NCBI GenBank assembly: GCA_936432065.2
Contig: OW386287.2
Location: forward strand, 90,811,688-90,875,687
DNA from: Rutpela maculata
Lineage: Eukaryota > Arthropoda > Insecta > Coleoptera > Cerambycidae
Direction: 5' to 3'
Length of the DNA: 64,000 nt
The notes beneath the pieces are model-generated. The model searched no databases. It saw only the letters and a program-made list of their open reading frames with translations, and had not been told where the DNA came from. A program made the translations under genes and the position numbers. Positions 24,401 through 31,100 of this stretch are shown piece after piece. Each line of letters begins with the position of its first letter. The first letter of the stretch is position 1.

Positions 24401-25145
24401 GCTAGGGACTCCAGCCCCGGAGTACCCGAGAAGTCGGCGCTTATATACTAAATACCAATTTTATGGACTCTTACCTGCTTAATTTACCTATTTACCCCCC
24501 AACCCTTCAACGGAGTAAGATGAAAATATAATCTAGTTCGAGATCCTGTTAAAGTACATAGGTGTACGAAATTTCAAGTCAATATCTTAAACGGTTCCAG
24601 AGTAATCGTGCGCACTAAAAAAGTTACAAACAAATTTTTTTTCGCTCAAACTTAAAACATTGACGTTTCATGACATTCTATGCCTATTTGTACAATAAAA
24701 ATTTTCAAAAATTTGTTTGTCGTTACTATACTTCCACTGGATGTGGAAGTAAAATTCAAGATTACTACTTACAGCAGCAAAAGAAATTGTCCGATTGGAC
24801 TACGATTTAAAATGTCCATTGAAAATCGCACATGCCACTTTTTTTCTACCTATTTATATTACTAAAAAAAAAGTTTTTTTTTTGGTCCACGCTAGAGTAT
24901 ACCTCAAGTTGACAATTTTTTTTTTGTTGATTTTTAGTTGGAATGATCCGGTTAAAAATGCTGAAAATGATTATTTTTGTCATTTGACTTTATTAAATAT
25001 TAGGCGAATAAAATAATATAAAAATTCAATTTATATTTACAGAGCTGCTCCCATCGGCGACGACAATTATTTGTTAGCCTCAAGAATGAATCTCGACACT
25101 TCCATATTAAGAAGGTGTGTGCCAAATGAGCCAAGCTGCCCTTAG
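3220..25145 (+). CDS. RasGAP1: RasGAP1 (GAP1/RASA3 family), 3' part of gene
   Basis: Ras GTPase-activating protein of the GAP1 family (RASA2/RASA3; Drosophila RasGAP1). It acts at the plasma membrane and speeds GTP hydrolysis on Ras, limiting receptor tyrosine kinase signalling. Five exons join in frame: 3220-3458, 6465-6571, 8502-8745, 14839-15114 and 25043-25145 (969 nt, 322 residues and stop). They encode the end of the RasGAP domain (about residues 1-60), a PH domain (about 74-185) and a BTK zinc motif with H186, C197, C198 and C208 at canonical spacing. The C-terminal helical region contains KYGSL followed by PIGD, as in RASA3. All junctions are GT-AG with matching phases. The C2 domains and most of the GAP domain, including the arginine finger, must lie upstream of the window. 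Introns are long and full of transposons. Family assignment is firm; the exact orthologue is inferred. Confidence 0.93.
3459..4041. other. RasGAP1 intron with G16 run
   Basis: No gene or element recognised. A run of 16 G lies at 3577-3592. The open frame at 3594-3863 has no recognisable motif and is AT-biased; I take it as chance. Confidence 0.5.
4042..5620 (-). pseudogene. hAT-family transposase pseudogene
   Basis: Minus-strand fragments occur in the order expected for a hAT transposase. The N-terminus near 5620 reads MSHHTKPIQATVNSW. A downstream block has DFDLVEFMIG and NPLFRQFLEKC, then ESTLRNNI, then FLIFLTDGVNYMKAAG (like the FVSDAA..M block). Then come KKIFLKAPSRV and the C-terminal dimerisation signature ERSFSQYKWIF, with a stop at 4042. 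Frameshifts and stops separate the blocks, and a palindromic MITE (5101-5302) sits in the middle. The frames at 4252-4512 and 4834-5091 are parts of it or out-of-frame readings. It lies antisense in a RasGAP1 intron. Non-functional; confident on family, approximate on ends. Confidence 0.8.
5101..5302. mobile_element. Palindromic MITE (TA duplication) inside hAT pseudogene
   Basis: The two halves are near-complete reverse complements, starting CACAGATAGAAATAA and ending in the complement of CACAGAGAGAAATAA. Flanking TA at 5099-5100 and 5303-5304 fits a Tc1/mariner-type target duplication. No coding capacity. It separates two conserved blocks of the surrounding transposase, so it arrived after that hAT copy. 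Confidence 0.7.
5621..6464. other. RasGAP1 intron, nothing recognised
   Basis: AT-rich intron up to the acceptor TTTTGTAG before 6465. No coding frame, RNA gene or clear element end was seen. Some of it may be 5' flank of the hAT remnant. Confidence 0.4.
6465..6571 (+). CDS. RasGAP1: RasGAP1 exon b: PH domain strands
   Basis: Acceptor TTTTGTAG, donor GTAAGT. It encodes LMIKRAQGRKRFGRKNFKQR followed by YFKLTTHDLSYSKSR, closely matching the RASA3 PH domain strands beta1-beta3 with the phosphoinositide-contacting basic residues K and R. Too short to stand out as an open frame. It enters in phase 2 and leaves in phase 1, matching both neighbours. Confidence 0.93.
6900..7335. mobile_element. Nested TIR element
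   Basis: Left GATAGTTGCGGAATGCGA and, about 430 bases on, the reverse complement of a TATTGCGAAATGCGAA version; similarity runs about 45 bases with mismatches. No coding sequence. It lies inside the 6715-8311 element and is therefore the later insertion. Confidence 0.45.
7879..7977 (+). pseudogene. THAP-domain N-terminus fragment
   Basis: The frame begins MNYKYCIVPKCKTKSVTT, the typical opening of a THAP zinc finger (C-x4-C after an aromatic), then loses similarity and stops after 32 codons. The initiator region upstream (about 7560-7870) is comparatively GC-rich and could be the old promoter. It is a remnant of a transposase or a captured THAP gene. Confidence 0.55.
8502..8745 (+). CDS. RasGAP1: RasGAP1 exon c: PH domain end and start of BTK motif
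   Basis: Acceptor TTTTTTAG, donor GTGAGA. It encodes PLSKILAVERLAETSF, then NMFQIVQPERALYVQA, then the C-terminal PH helix EEKEWVDLLTKI with its conserved Trp, and KKYHPSAF with the BTK-motif histidine (residue 186 of the visible part). The exon stops after TG of the first zinc-binding Cys codon, which the next exon completes. Confidence 0.94.
10386..10613 (+). other. Unassigned open frame in foldback centre
   Basis: 75 codons; the second half reads DDCVVAPMTNADISKKLLHK and LRNGAQFVTIV. I do not recognise it. It lies in the unique centre of the foldback element, so it could be debris of an element-encoded protein or chance. Confidence 0.15.
11816..12475 (+). pseudogene. Jockey-like LINE 3' end (RT C-terminus and tail)
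   Basis: The frame 11818-12147 matches the last part of the reverse-transcriptase ORF at 39923-42028: RARHF/RAKHY, ICRPLIEYANVL, RTITKMRHP and HNPPNELLY. The 3' UTR has the same GGCT..GGAC..GGTC.ATGGCC block and a TATTATTATT tail, as in the full element. It is a 5'-truncated insertion of a related LINE into the right arm of the foldback. Not functional. Confidence 0.8.
12661..13447. other. Intron with a degenerate two-copy tandem repeat
   Basis: Two diverged direct units of about 135 bases run from about 12727 to 12995; both contain TCTAACTTTT, then TGAAGCCAATTTT and TGTCAGTTT. The rest is AT-rich intron without recognisable features. Confidence 0.5.
13448..13890 (+). repeat. Partial third copy of the foldback arm
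   Basis: Matches 9440-9850 in the same orientation: AATTTAAATAGAATTAAATT, the TAATTAATCGGTAAT block, TTAATATCATGTA and CTTTCCGG..CTT. Its inner end (TTATGACCGAAA) agrees better with the right arm of the foldback, so the family has subtypes. The minus-strand frame 13462-13680 is the repeat read through. Confidence 0.7.
13891..14266. other. RasGAP1 intron, nothing recognised
   Basis: AT-rich, no motif or inverted end seen. Confidence 0.4.
14267..14526. mobile_element. Near-perfect palindromic MITE
   Basis: The halves are reverse complements over roughly 110 bases each. Shared blocks include CACTGCACTATGTG, GGTTGAAAAT, AATAATTACGAAAA and AGTGAAAAATAAG. The short loop is near 14380-14400. It would form a long hairpin in intronic RNA of RasGAP1, about 310 bases before exon d. 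No coding content; flanking duplication unclear. Confidence 0.7.
14839..15114 (+). CDS. RasGAP1: RasGAP1 exon d: BTK motif end, C-terminal helices
   Basis: Acceptor CTTTATAG, donor GTAAGT. The first base completes the first Cys of the BTK pair, giving WLCCKSPNELAPGC with all zinc ligands. Then come YHMTLDPERDLQRIHSLI and a helix-rich region ending RNTKYGSL, matching RASA3 in order. The ATG at 14906 is internal, not a start. Confidence 0.93.
15547..16698 (+). CDS. LINE ORF1 protein (gag-like), 383 aa
   Basis: RNA-binding ORF1 of a non-LTR retrotransposon. Residues 4-49 hold a PHD-like cysteine cluster (HCGTCKEKE, CQKC, CAECK). A long charged coiled coil runs from about 55 to 125 (NTIEKQGSIIETQGKIIES). 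A gag-like domain comes next, and zinc knuckles of CCHC type lie at about 311-352 (CCGFNHIAKQC, CAKCGASHNTLEC, CVNC). The frame is uninterrupted, unlike ORF2 downstream. The ATG at 15547 follows AT-rich 5' sequence. PHD-plus-CCHC ORF1s are typical of CR1/Jockey-group elements in insects. Confidence 0.8.
   Translation: MIHCGTCKEKESDWCETTQCQKCTNLTASEVRAFILKKRLPIFLCAECKQKFEEKISKDNSTSKLLEEVICKLNDIQNEFKMQKNTIEKQGSIIETQGKIIESLSVSINIKNNEIKSDISKVITTQEDIVETYSEKAKKKKADPVVVIKPKNANQKNDETRQVVKNLFDPKKIAVSCMKNSRDGGVIIECKSKSAAEKLKAEASSNMGEKYHISEPKKHLPKIKIVGITETNVPEEIEDLLHVQNEDILSKEKSEIKVTHVGPSKRNKRSFIAYVQMDSESYVKVLKSGKINIGWDKCAVYDAVDVPIYFKCCGFNHIAKQCNKQTVCAKCGASHNTLECDVVDNEAICVNCKYAVEKLNMKRVDFHHHTWSRVPSIFEELGD
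16708..19593 (+). pseudogene. LINE ORF2 (endonuclease and reverse transcriptase), decayed
   Basis: Endonuclease motifs come first: HQNIQYLKN, CLTEHWY, GDFNIN (near 17215) and SDHEGQ (near 17407). RT motifs follow: YKKGEKDIISNYRAIALL, NGFRKRKSTT, SIDLSKAFDSVEHDIL, RGVPQGSILGPLLY and the catalytic YADDTSL near 18760. Then comes a thumb region and a C-terminal block at 19306-19593. Stops interrupt the frame near 16870, 17030, 17296 and 18372. Frameshifts lie near 17940 and 19250. CR1/Jockey-like by motif style. Confidence 0.85.
19871..20449. other. Intron beyond LINE, unassigned
   Basis: Starts with a short GC-rich stretch (CCGGCTTCCAGCCGGCC, itself a hairpin, then GCGCGCGGC) near 19890-19922 and continues AT-rich. 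It may be the right part of an older element that the LINE interrupted. Confidence 0.4.
20450..20808 (+). repeat. Tandem duplication, 187-bp unit, two copies
   Basis: GTGAACTTTAAG starts at 20468 and again at 20655. The units then match almost base for base through TTTGCCTCAAAAATCAG to GTAGTGTGTTTC. Few differences, so a recent duplication. Each unit contains the inverted end CAGAACAACCCCTTAA. Confidence 0.85.
20809..21854. other. RasGAP1 intron, nothing recognised
   Basis: AT-rich with a slightly more mixed stretch at 21290-21480. The frame 21295-21516 has no motif I know. Confidence 0.4.
22190..24445. mobile_element. hAT-type element with 8-bp target duplication
   Basis: Starts CATAGGCGCCGACTTTTG and ends with the reverse complement of TATAAGCGCCGACTTCTC. 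It is flanked by TACTAAAT at 22182-22189 and 24446-24453. TIRs starting CA..GGCGCCGACTT and an 8-bp duplication are hAT hallmarks. No transposase was recognised inside; instead it carries a complete family A copy at 22581-23280. Subterminal GC-rich stretches (GGCCAGGGGCCCACC; GGCTGGGGGCTCCGCT) are also typical of hAT MITEs. Confidence 0.85.
22581..23280 (+). mobile_element. Helentron-like repeat family A, copy 2
   Basis: Full-length plus-strand copy: hairpin start ACTTCCACGTCCAGCGGAA, CTGTCTGTCTGTCGGTCTGT (GTCY microsatellite) near 22700, GATATTGACTTGAAATTTGG, the polyC block near 22975-23110, and end GGAAGTAGTGATTCCTTGGG then CAGCGG. Nested in the hAT element that itself split another family A copy. 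The small frames at 23006-23228 are polyC-block readings, not genes. Confidence 0.8.
24751..25042. other. End of last RasGAP1 intron
   Basis: AT-rich, with polypyrimidine tracts before the acceptor TTTACAG at 25042. Nothing else seen. Confidence 0.4.
25043..25145 (+). CDS. RasGAP1: RasGAP1 exon e: C-terminus and stop
   Basis: Acceptor TATATTTACAG. The first base completes a Leu codon left by exon d; the frame then reads AAPIGDDNYLLASRMNLD and ends EPSCP before TAG at 25143-25145. KYGSL..PIGD aligns with the RASA3 C-terminus. Short and easy to miss. Confidence 0.9.
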
Positions 25146-26160
25146 CGTTTTATAATGTACAAATTTAATGTACATTGAAAAATATAATATATAAAGATTC
25201 TCAAAATGAAGACTGCTAAAATATATTTATTAAGCAATTAAAGAACACCAGTGTAATTCTAAAGAAATGAAAGGAAATAAATTATTATCTTGATGTTAAT
25301 ATGTGTTAAAAGATTTTAAATATTTTTTTATTAGTCCATAAGTTTTACGTATATAGACAATCACTTTTTTTTGTAATTGTATAAAGTAAAATTTTTTTTG
25401 TTTTGTATTAAATAAGTACAAATATAAATTAACAGTGTCTTATATAAATACATCCTTATCGATATAATATGTATGCAGGGTTTGTAATAATAAGCAATAT
25501 TTTGAGAATGTATAATGTATAACGATACGAGTATAAACTAGTAGTTTTACTGAATAAGGTATTTTTAAAAGTCACTTTTAGCTTTACTGTAATATCCACA
25601 TTTATTGAAAACTACTAGAATTAATGATATTTACTTCAAAATTAATAATTGTTTTGTCTTCCATATTAGTTATGGATTTTTATTTATTGTAAGGGTGTTA
25701 TTTTTGAGACAGTATAACTTTTGTATAGTGTAAATATTTTGTTAAGAGGCCATGAAAAAGGGCATTTATTATCATTATTTAAGTTACTGTCATATTTTAT
25801 TTAAATCTCCTTAAATAGCTTTTCTAATTTTTTTTAAATTTTTTTGTATTTTTATGTACTTTTAGTTCTAAGACTTGTCTATAGACAATTGTTTTTGTTT
25901 AATTTATTTTCAATTATTTTTTAATGATTCTTGCTTTAATTGTCAACGTATTTATTAATACAAATGTTTAAAATTTTTGTATAAAATCGAGTAAATTTAT
26001 ATTAAAATTCAGTTTTCGTAGTTTTTGCATTTAATGCAATTTATTTCTCGTTCTTATTAACTTATTAACTATTTGTAAATTAATGTTAAATGTTGTTTTT
26101 AAATTAGTTTTAAATGTAAATTTTTTAAAACTCAAATAAATTATTGGATGATATATATAA
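25146..26160 (+). other. RasGAP1: RasGAP1 3' untranslated region
   Basis: AT-rich sequence after the stop without repeats, in contrast to everything around it. A poly(A) signal AATAAA lies at 26135-26140, just before the sequence changes character; earlier AATAAA copies (for example near 25277) could give shorter messages. The 3' end position is inferred. Confidence 0.55.
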
Positions 26161-26436
26161 AACGTTTTTTTTTATTGTATTTTGAAACTGAAATATCTTG
26201 CCTCTCATTATTAACAGAGCTCATATGGAAAATTTTCAGAGTTTTTGTTTGTCTGTCTGTCTAATTATTTGTTCCACCAGAATATGAAAACGACAAAATA
26301 TTTTGATACTTTCTACAAAAGTAGATTTTCCAATTTTAGAAAATGGGCTGCTGTATATCAGATTTTACTCACGGTGAAGATTTTGGGAGCCGATGGTGGA
26401 GAGTCCACATGAGCATAGCCGCAGGCATAAGCTAGT
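26161..26436 (+). mobile_element. Helitron-like 3' part with GTCT microsatellite
   Basis: GTTTGTCTGTCTGTCT near 26246-26261, then an internal block, then AGCCGCAGGCATAAGCTAG followed by T. A small GCC-GCA-GGC hairpin before a terminal CTAG, with insertion before T, matches canonical Helitron 3' ends. The 5' end (expected TC after A) was not located. No Rep/helicase. Confidence 0.5.
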
Positions 26437-26558
26437 AAGTACATATAAAAGGTGGGATGGCAATAAGCCCCTAATTTGGCTCCGGCGAGCACCACTTTCA
26501 TTCTTAGATATGTCAAAGATTTTACCTCATATTTAAAAATCTTTGCAGTACTCTCTTG

Positions 26559-27928
26559 CAGAGCTGGACAAATAAATACTTTGAAAAAGTATGTAAATAT
26601 TAAATACTAAATACTTTCAGAAAATTGAAAGTATTTAATTAAATATTAAGTATTTTCAAAAGATAAAAGTATTTAAATAATAAATAACAAAAGTAATTAA
26701 ATAGTTTAAACTTAGTATTTAAATACTTTCTGAATATTTAAATAACACTGAAATATTTTGAAGCACAGTTAAGTGTAATAAAAATAGCCTTTAATGGCTA
26801 AACTTTGCCAAATTGTATTTTCTATTTTTGTAGAAATCAATAAAGACAATATTATCATTATCATGATTATTATTATATTAAATACTATTTGACTATTTGA
26901 GATGTCAAAATTTTAGGTTTCATGACTTTCATGAACTTCTACAACACTATTTTAATACCTCTATACTTAATCAGTTCTAGTTGGGTATTAAACTTTTACT
27001 TATCCGTAGAGCTAGACCTTTGCGTCTTCTGCAAATACCCAAATAAAGCACAGAGACTATGGTGCTAGTTCAACCGTTCTCTGTCACAATCACAAAACAT
27101 ATTCATGCAGAGTGAAAGGGAAACATGCGTTTATTTTCGGTTTATTATAAATATTTAAAAAATCATAATCCTTAAAATAGTTTCAAATATTCCTCATGGC
27201 TCTAAGGAATACAACCATATACAGTTTTTATCATGAACTTTATATATAGTTAAATGCCATACTTTAATAATGAAATTAGGAACTATTTTCATTGACAAAC
27301 TACGATATTCAAGTACAACAGAAATTTACAATAAAAAAAAAAATAGTTGTATTCGTTAAAACAATAGCAATTATTTAAAACAGTTTTAAAGATTATAGTA
27401 TATTTGGTTATTTAATTATTCATAATAAACCGAAAATGAACGCATATTTCCCTCTCACTCTGCAAAAGCCTAACCTTAACAGTTAACACTTACTGTCTAT
27501 GTCTGCTCTCAACCAACTTTCTGGGTATTAAGATGTGAATGACTGCAGACTGAATGATGCAATGTGTTTATTAACTACATAGTATGGTACATGTCTTGAT
27601 TATTGACGAGTATCTGCCTGTCTCCTTGGTGTATTTGATTATATTTGTTGTATTTATTTAAATACTTTTGGGATTCAAATACTTCTGAAAGTATTTAAAT
27701 ACTGTCAGAAAAGGATTTAAATACTTTTTTAGAAGTATTTAAATACTTCTCAGTTATTTAAATATTTATAAATACTTTAGGATCATTTTCACAAATATTA
27801 AGTAGTAAATATTTCAGATAAAGTATTTGCAAGTATAAATACAAATACTTGTTGCAAGAAGTATTTAAATACTTTCTAGTATTTAAATACTTATGAGGTA
27901 TTTGTAAGTACATATTTGCCCAGCTCTG
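26559..27928. mobile_element. hAT MITE with perfect 8-bp duplication
   Basis: Begins CAGAGCTGGACAAATA and ends TATTTGCCCAGCTCTG, flanked by CTCTCTTG at 26551-26558 and 27929-27936. The subterminal regions are dense in GTATTTAAATAC-like motifs (about 26575-26750 and 27640-27915). The centre has its own inverted repeat (GCAGAGTGAAAGGGAAA with GGTTTATTAT near 27115, complement near 27425-27465). No transposase. hAT assignment rests on CAGAG..GG..CAAATA ends and the 8-bp duplication. Confidence 0.9.
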
Positions 27929-28028
27929 CTCTCTTGTGTTCGGTTTAAAACAACCAACCAAAAGCACAAAGAAATGGCGATTTTCAGTATTTTCACGTAT
28001 TTTGGTGAAAGGAGTGAAGTTTAGACGA

Positions 28029-28070
28029 TCTGGTCTGCAGGCCAGATCACTTTTTCTGTGTGGCTGTGGG
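28029..28070. repeat. Stray end of the 134-bp foldback family
   Basis: CTGGTCTGCAGGCCAGATCA then GTGTGGCTGTG is the right-hand end of the family at 28087-30658. It lies 16 bases before the left-hand end of that array and forms a hairpin with it. It implies a second, mostly lost copy upstream. Confidence 0.6.
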
Positions 28071-28182
28071 ATTAATCTAATAAATTACACAGCCACACAA
28101 AAAAAAAGTGATCTGGCCTGCGGATCAGACCAGTGTATCCTTATGTATTTGGACTCGCTGAAACCGAATCCGAAGTCAGAAT

Positions 28183-29495
28183 GCGGTATTTTCCATTTTT
28201 TTTAAATTCAGTTTTGGTGATATATATCAAGTAAAGTTATTATTTTAACAATTACTGCATAATCAATTTAAACCAAAACAATTTTTTAGATAAAGATAAG
28301 AAATAAGAATACGCCCGTCTAGACACAGATTTCAAATGATTTTATTTGGCGGGAAATAATTTAGCCAATCATAGACTACTTTCGCTTAGACTGTAACTAA
28401 CTTATATGAATGCCAAATTGTGTATAATGTAAAGTAAATAACATTATTTTACCTATGACACTTTTATTTTTCTCAATATCTTGAATATCAATAAATATTA
28501 TACACATGTATTTAGAAGGAATTAAGAGGTATTTATATTTGTTATTACGTAGAAGTTATCTTAAAAATGTAAACAAAACTTATGGCGAGGATTATGTGGC
28601 AACATTTCTTGCATGCCGCCAGCTGACACTTTTTGTCACAAATACAAGTGATAGAGATATATTGATTAGATTTATTTGTTGTTTGTTTATGTGGCGTTTA
28701 ATTTCTACTTTATCAATAAACTATTAAGATGGAGTTGAATTTTGTGAAAGGAGATTCGTCCAATTTGCCCAAAGTTGATTATGACTTGATAGATTCTTTC
28801 TACAACAAAATTTGGATTTTTGAAGGGATGGGATCAAAAATATTGGAAGCCTGCCACCAAGTTCTTCGAATATCAATTTTTTCCGAAGCACTTTGTGTTT
28901 CCACAACTTTTATAAAATACCTTTTAAATGACATTATCTACTATTTGTAAATTACAGCAAATACCTCGATGGAAGAAACTGAAATGCTTCAAATCAACAT
29001 GACGGCGACGTTAGAACACATCTATCATTTGACTAGCCGTTGACATTGTTATCATGTTTTGCTAAATATGTTTTTAAAAATCTAATCGACATTAAAAATT
29101 ATTTAAAATATTTAATAATTCACGCCTATTTTTATTTTTTACATAAGAAAATTAAATTTCGTGGATAAATATATTCAAATTGATATAATAAATAAGCTTT
29201 ATACTCCTGTTTTCTTCAGTTATCTTTGCTAGAACTAAAGAAGGAATTTCAACTTGGCAACACCACACTGTTTTGTATAAAACCATTCTATCAACAAATC
29301 CATACAGTCCAGCTACGTCATCGGCCAAACTACCTACGTCACCAATTTAAAACACCTGTTGCTCCACTTATTTAACTTCTGTTTTCTCAAAAAATTGATA
29401 ATTATTTTCGGGGAAATCTATATTGGAAGGCTTGTTTGTACATATTCTATATTATTCAATAAAAAAAAAAAAAAAAAAAAATAGGAAAATACTCC
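28183..29495 (+). mobile_element. Non-autonomous ISL2EU-like element, copy 2
   Basis: Same element as 1251-2400, ends GCGGTATTTTCC and GGAAAATACTCC. It sits inside a foldback unit: the flanks read GTCAGA-AT and AT-TGTCAG, while intact units read GTCAGAATTGTCAG, so the element duplicated a single AT. It keeps the segment around 28680-28860 that copy 1 lost. The frame 28506-28727 is noncoding repeat. Confidence 0.8.
28729..28885 (+). pseudogene. N-terminal fragment of element-encoded protein
   Basis: Reads MELNFVKGDSSNLPKVDYDL and then IDSFYNK before losing coherence. From memory this resembles the beginning of insect SWIM/YqaJ-type proteins encoded by ISL2EU transposons (xxKGxSSNLPxVD). The remainder of such a protein, with SWIM Cys/His and nuclease motifs, is absent. 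Family assignment is tentative but agrees with the AT duplication. Confidence 0.45.
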
Positions 29496-30658
29496 ATTGT
29501 CAGATTACGTCTTTTTTCACCTCTGACTCCAAAAAAACATCTCCCCAAAAAAGTAGTCTGGCATGCGGACCATACCAGTGTATCCTTATTTATTTTGACC
29601 ATCTGAAACCGAATCTGAAGTCAGAATTGTCAGATTACTTCTTTTTTCAACCCCAACCCCAAAAAGCACACCCAAAACAAAAAAAGTAGTCTGGTCTGCG
29701 GACCATACCAGTGTATCTTTATTTATTTTGACCATCTGAAACCGAATCCAAAGTCAGAATTGTCAAATTACTTCTTATCTCACCCCCAACCCCAAAAAAC
29801 ACACCCAAAACAAAAAAAAGTAGTCTGGCCTGCGGACCATATCAGTGTATTCTTATGTATTTGCTGAAACCGAATCCGAAGTCAGAATTGTCAGATTACT
29901 TCTTTTTTCACCCCCAATCCCAAACTCCCCCAAAGTGGTCTGGCCTGCGGACTATACCAGTGTATCCTTATGTATTTGGACCCTCTGAAACCGAATCCGA
30001 AGTCAGAATTGTCAGTTTCTCTCGTTTTTCACCCCCACTTCCAAAAAACACCCTCAAAACAAAAAAAAAAAGTGGTCTGGTCTGTGGACCAGATCAGTGT
30101 ATCCTTATGTATTTTGACACGCTGAAACCGAATCCGAAGTCAGAATTGTCAGATTCGGTCGTTTTTCACCACCAACACCAAAAAAGTGGACCAGACCAGT
30201 GTATGCTTACCAAATACATAGGGATACAGTACCATTGGTATGGTCCTCCAGACAGACCGTTTTCGGAGTGGGTGTTTTTTGGGGGTTGGGGGTGAAAAAC
30301 GAACCAATTTGACAATTCTGACTTCGGATTTGGTTTCAGCGGGTCCAAATACATAAAGATACACTGATCTCTGGTCCGAAGGCCAGACCACTTTTTTTTG
30401 GGGTTAGGGGTGAATAATGAGCGAATTTGACAATTCTGACTTCGGATTCGGTTTCAGAGAGTCAAAATACATAAGGATACACTGGTATGGTCCGCAGGCC
30501 AGACCACTTTTTGGGGGGGGTGTTTCTTTGGTGTTAGGTGTGAAAAAAGAAGTAATCTGAAAATTCTGACTTCGGATTCGGTTTCAGCGGGTCGAAATAC
30601 ATAAGGATACACTGGTGTAGTCCTCAGGCCAGACCACTTTGTTTTTGTGTGGCTGTGT

Positions 30659-31100
30659 TATTAATCAACTGATTTATGTTATACTCATTAGGGTCCAAAA
30701 ATGACCTAATTTTTTATAGAAGGTCTCTATCCCCCGGTTTGTTTCCAAATCTGAAAAAAATAAGTACATATTCTTTTGTTTTTCAAAATTTTGATTTTAA
30801 AGAAGTTTCCCATTTAAATTGCATGGGGAAAATCACTTTTTGGGATTTTTTAAATAATTGTTCAGGATTAGGGAAAATCTTGCATTAAACTTATAGAGAG
30901 AGGACTATCCAATGAAGAATTTGATGTATATACATATAGGTTTGTCACCCCTGACACCCCTCCACGGAGCCCCGAAAACTACCTACAGGAATTTACATTT
31001 TTTTTATTAAGGGTAGATTTTGGGACATCGTGGAGGTGTGTTAATTAAAATAAAAATTTTGAAAACCAAAAAATACCTACTTACTTTTTTCCCGTAAACC
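30659..31100. other. Intergenic, nothing recognised
   Basis: AT-rich; contains CCTGACACCCCTCCACGGAG near 30950 and GACATCGTGGAGGTGTGTTA near 31023, a weak inverted pair. No gene. Confidence 0.35.

Larger units (their letters stand above)
21855..24750 (-). mobile_element. Helentron-like repeat family A, copy 1 (split by hAT)
   Basis: Family A in minus orientation: 21855-22189 plus 24454-24750. It starts CCGCTGCCCAAGGAATCACT and ends in the hairpin ACTTCCACTGGATGTGGAAGT. It contains the GGGTGGTGAT / ATGGGGGTGG block and the block after GCGCAC (the GTCY microsatellite is lost in this copy). It is interrupted by a 2256-bp element with TACTAAAT on both sides. Other copies run through this point without a break (for example near 45233), giving an empty-site comparison. 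Confidence 0.8.
28087..30658. repeat. Foldback array of about 134-bp units
   Basis: Direct units are marked by CTGGCCTGCGGACCATACCA at about 28111, 29557, 29691, 29825, 29939 and 30076. After a junction near 30190-30230 the units continue inverted, with CAGGCCAGACCAC near 30380, 30495 and 30625. Both outer ends are ACACAGCCACACAAA and its complement. Each unit carries CTGAAACCGAATCCGAAGTC and a C-rich spacer. Terminal inverted repeats built from tandem subrepeats are the architecture of Foldback elements. The first unit is split by the ISL2EU-like element. The frames at 29423-30391 follow the repeat, not a gene. Confidence 0.85.

Noticed and set aside
29423..30391. Overlapping open frames rich in ETESEVRIV and KPNPKSELS
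   Set aside because: They are readings of the 134-bp satellite-like units on both strands.
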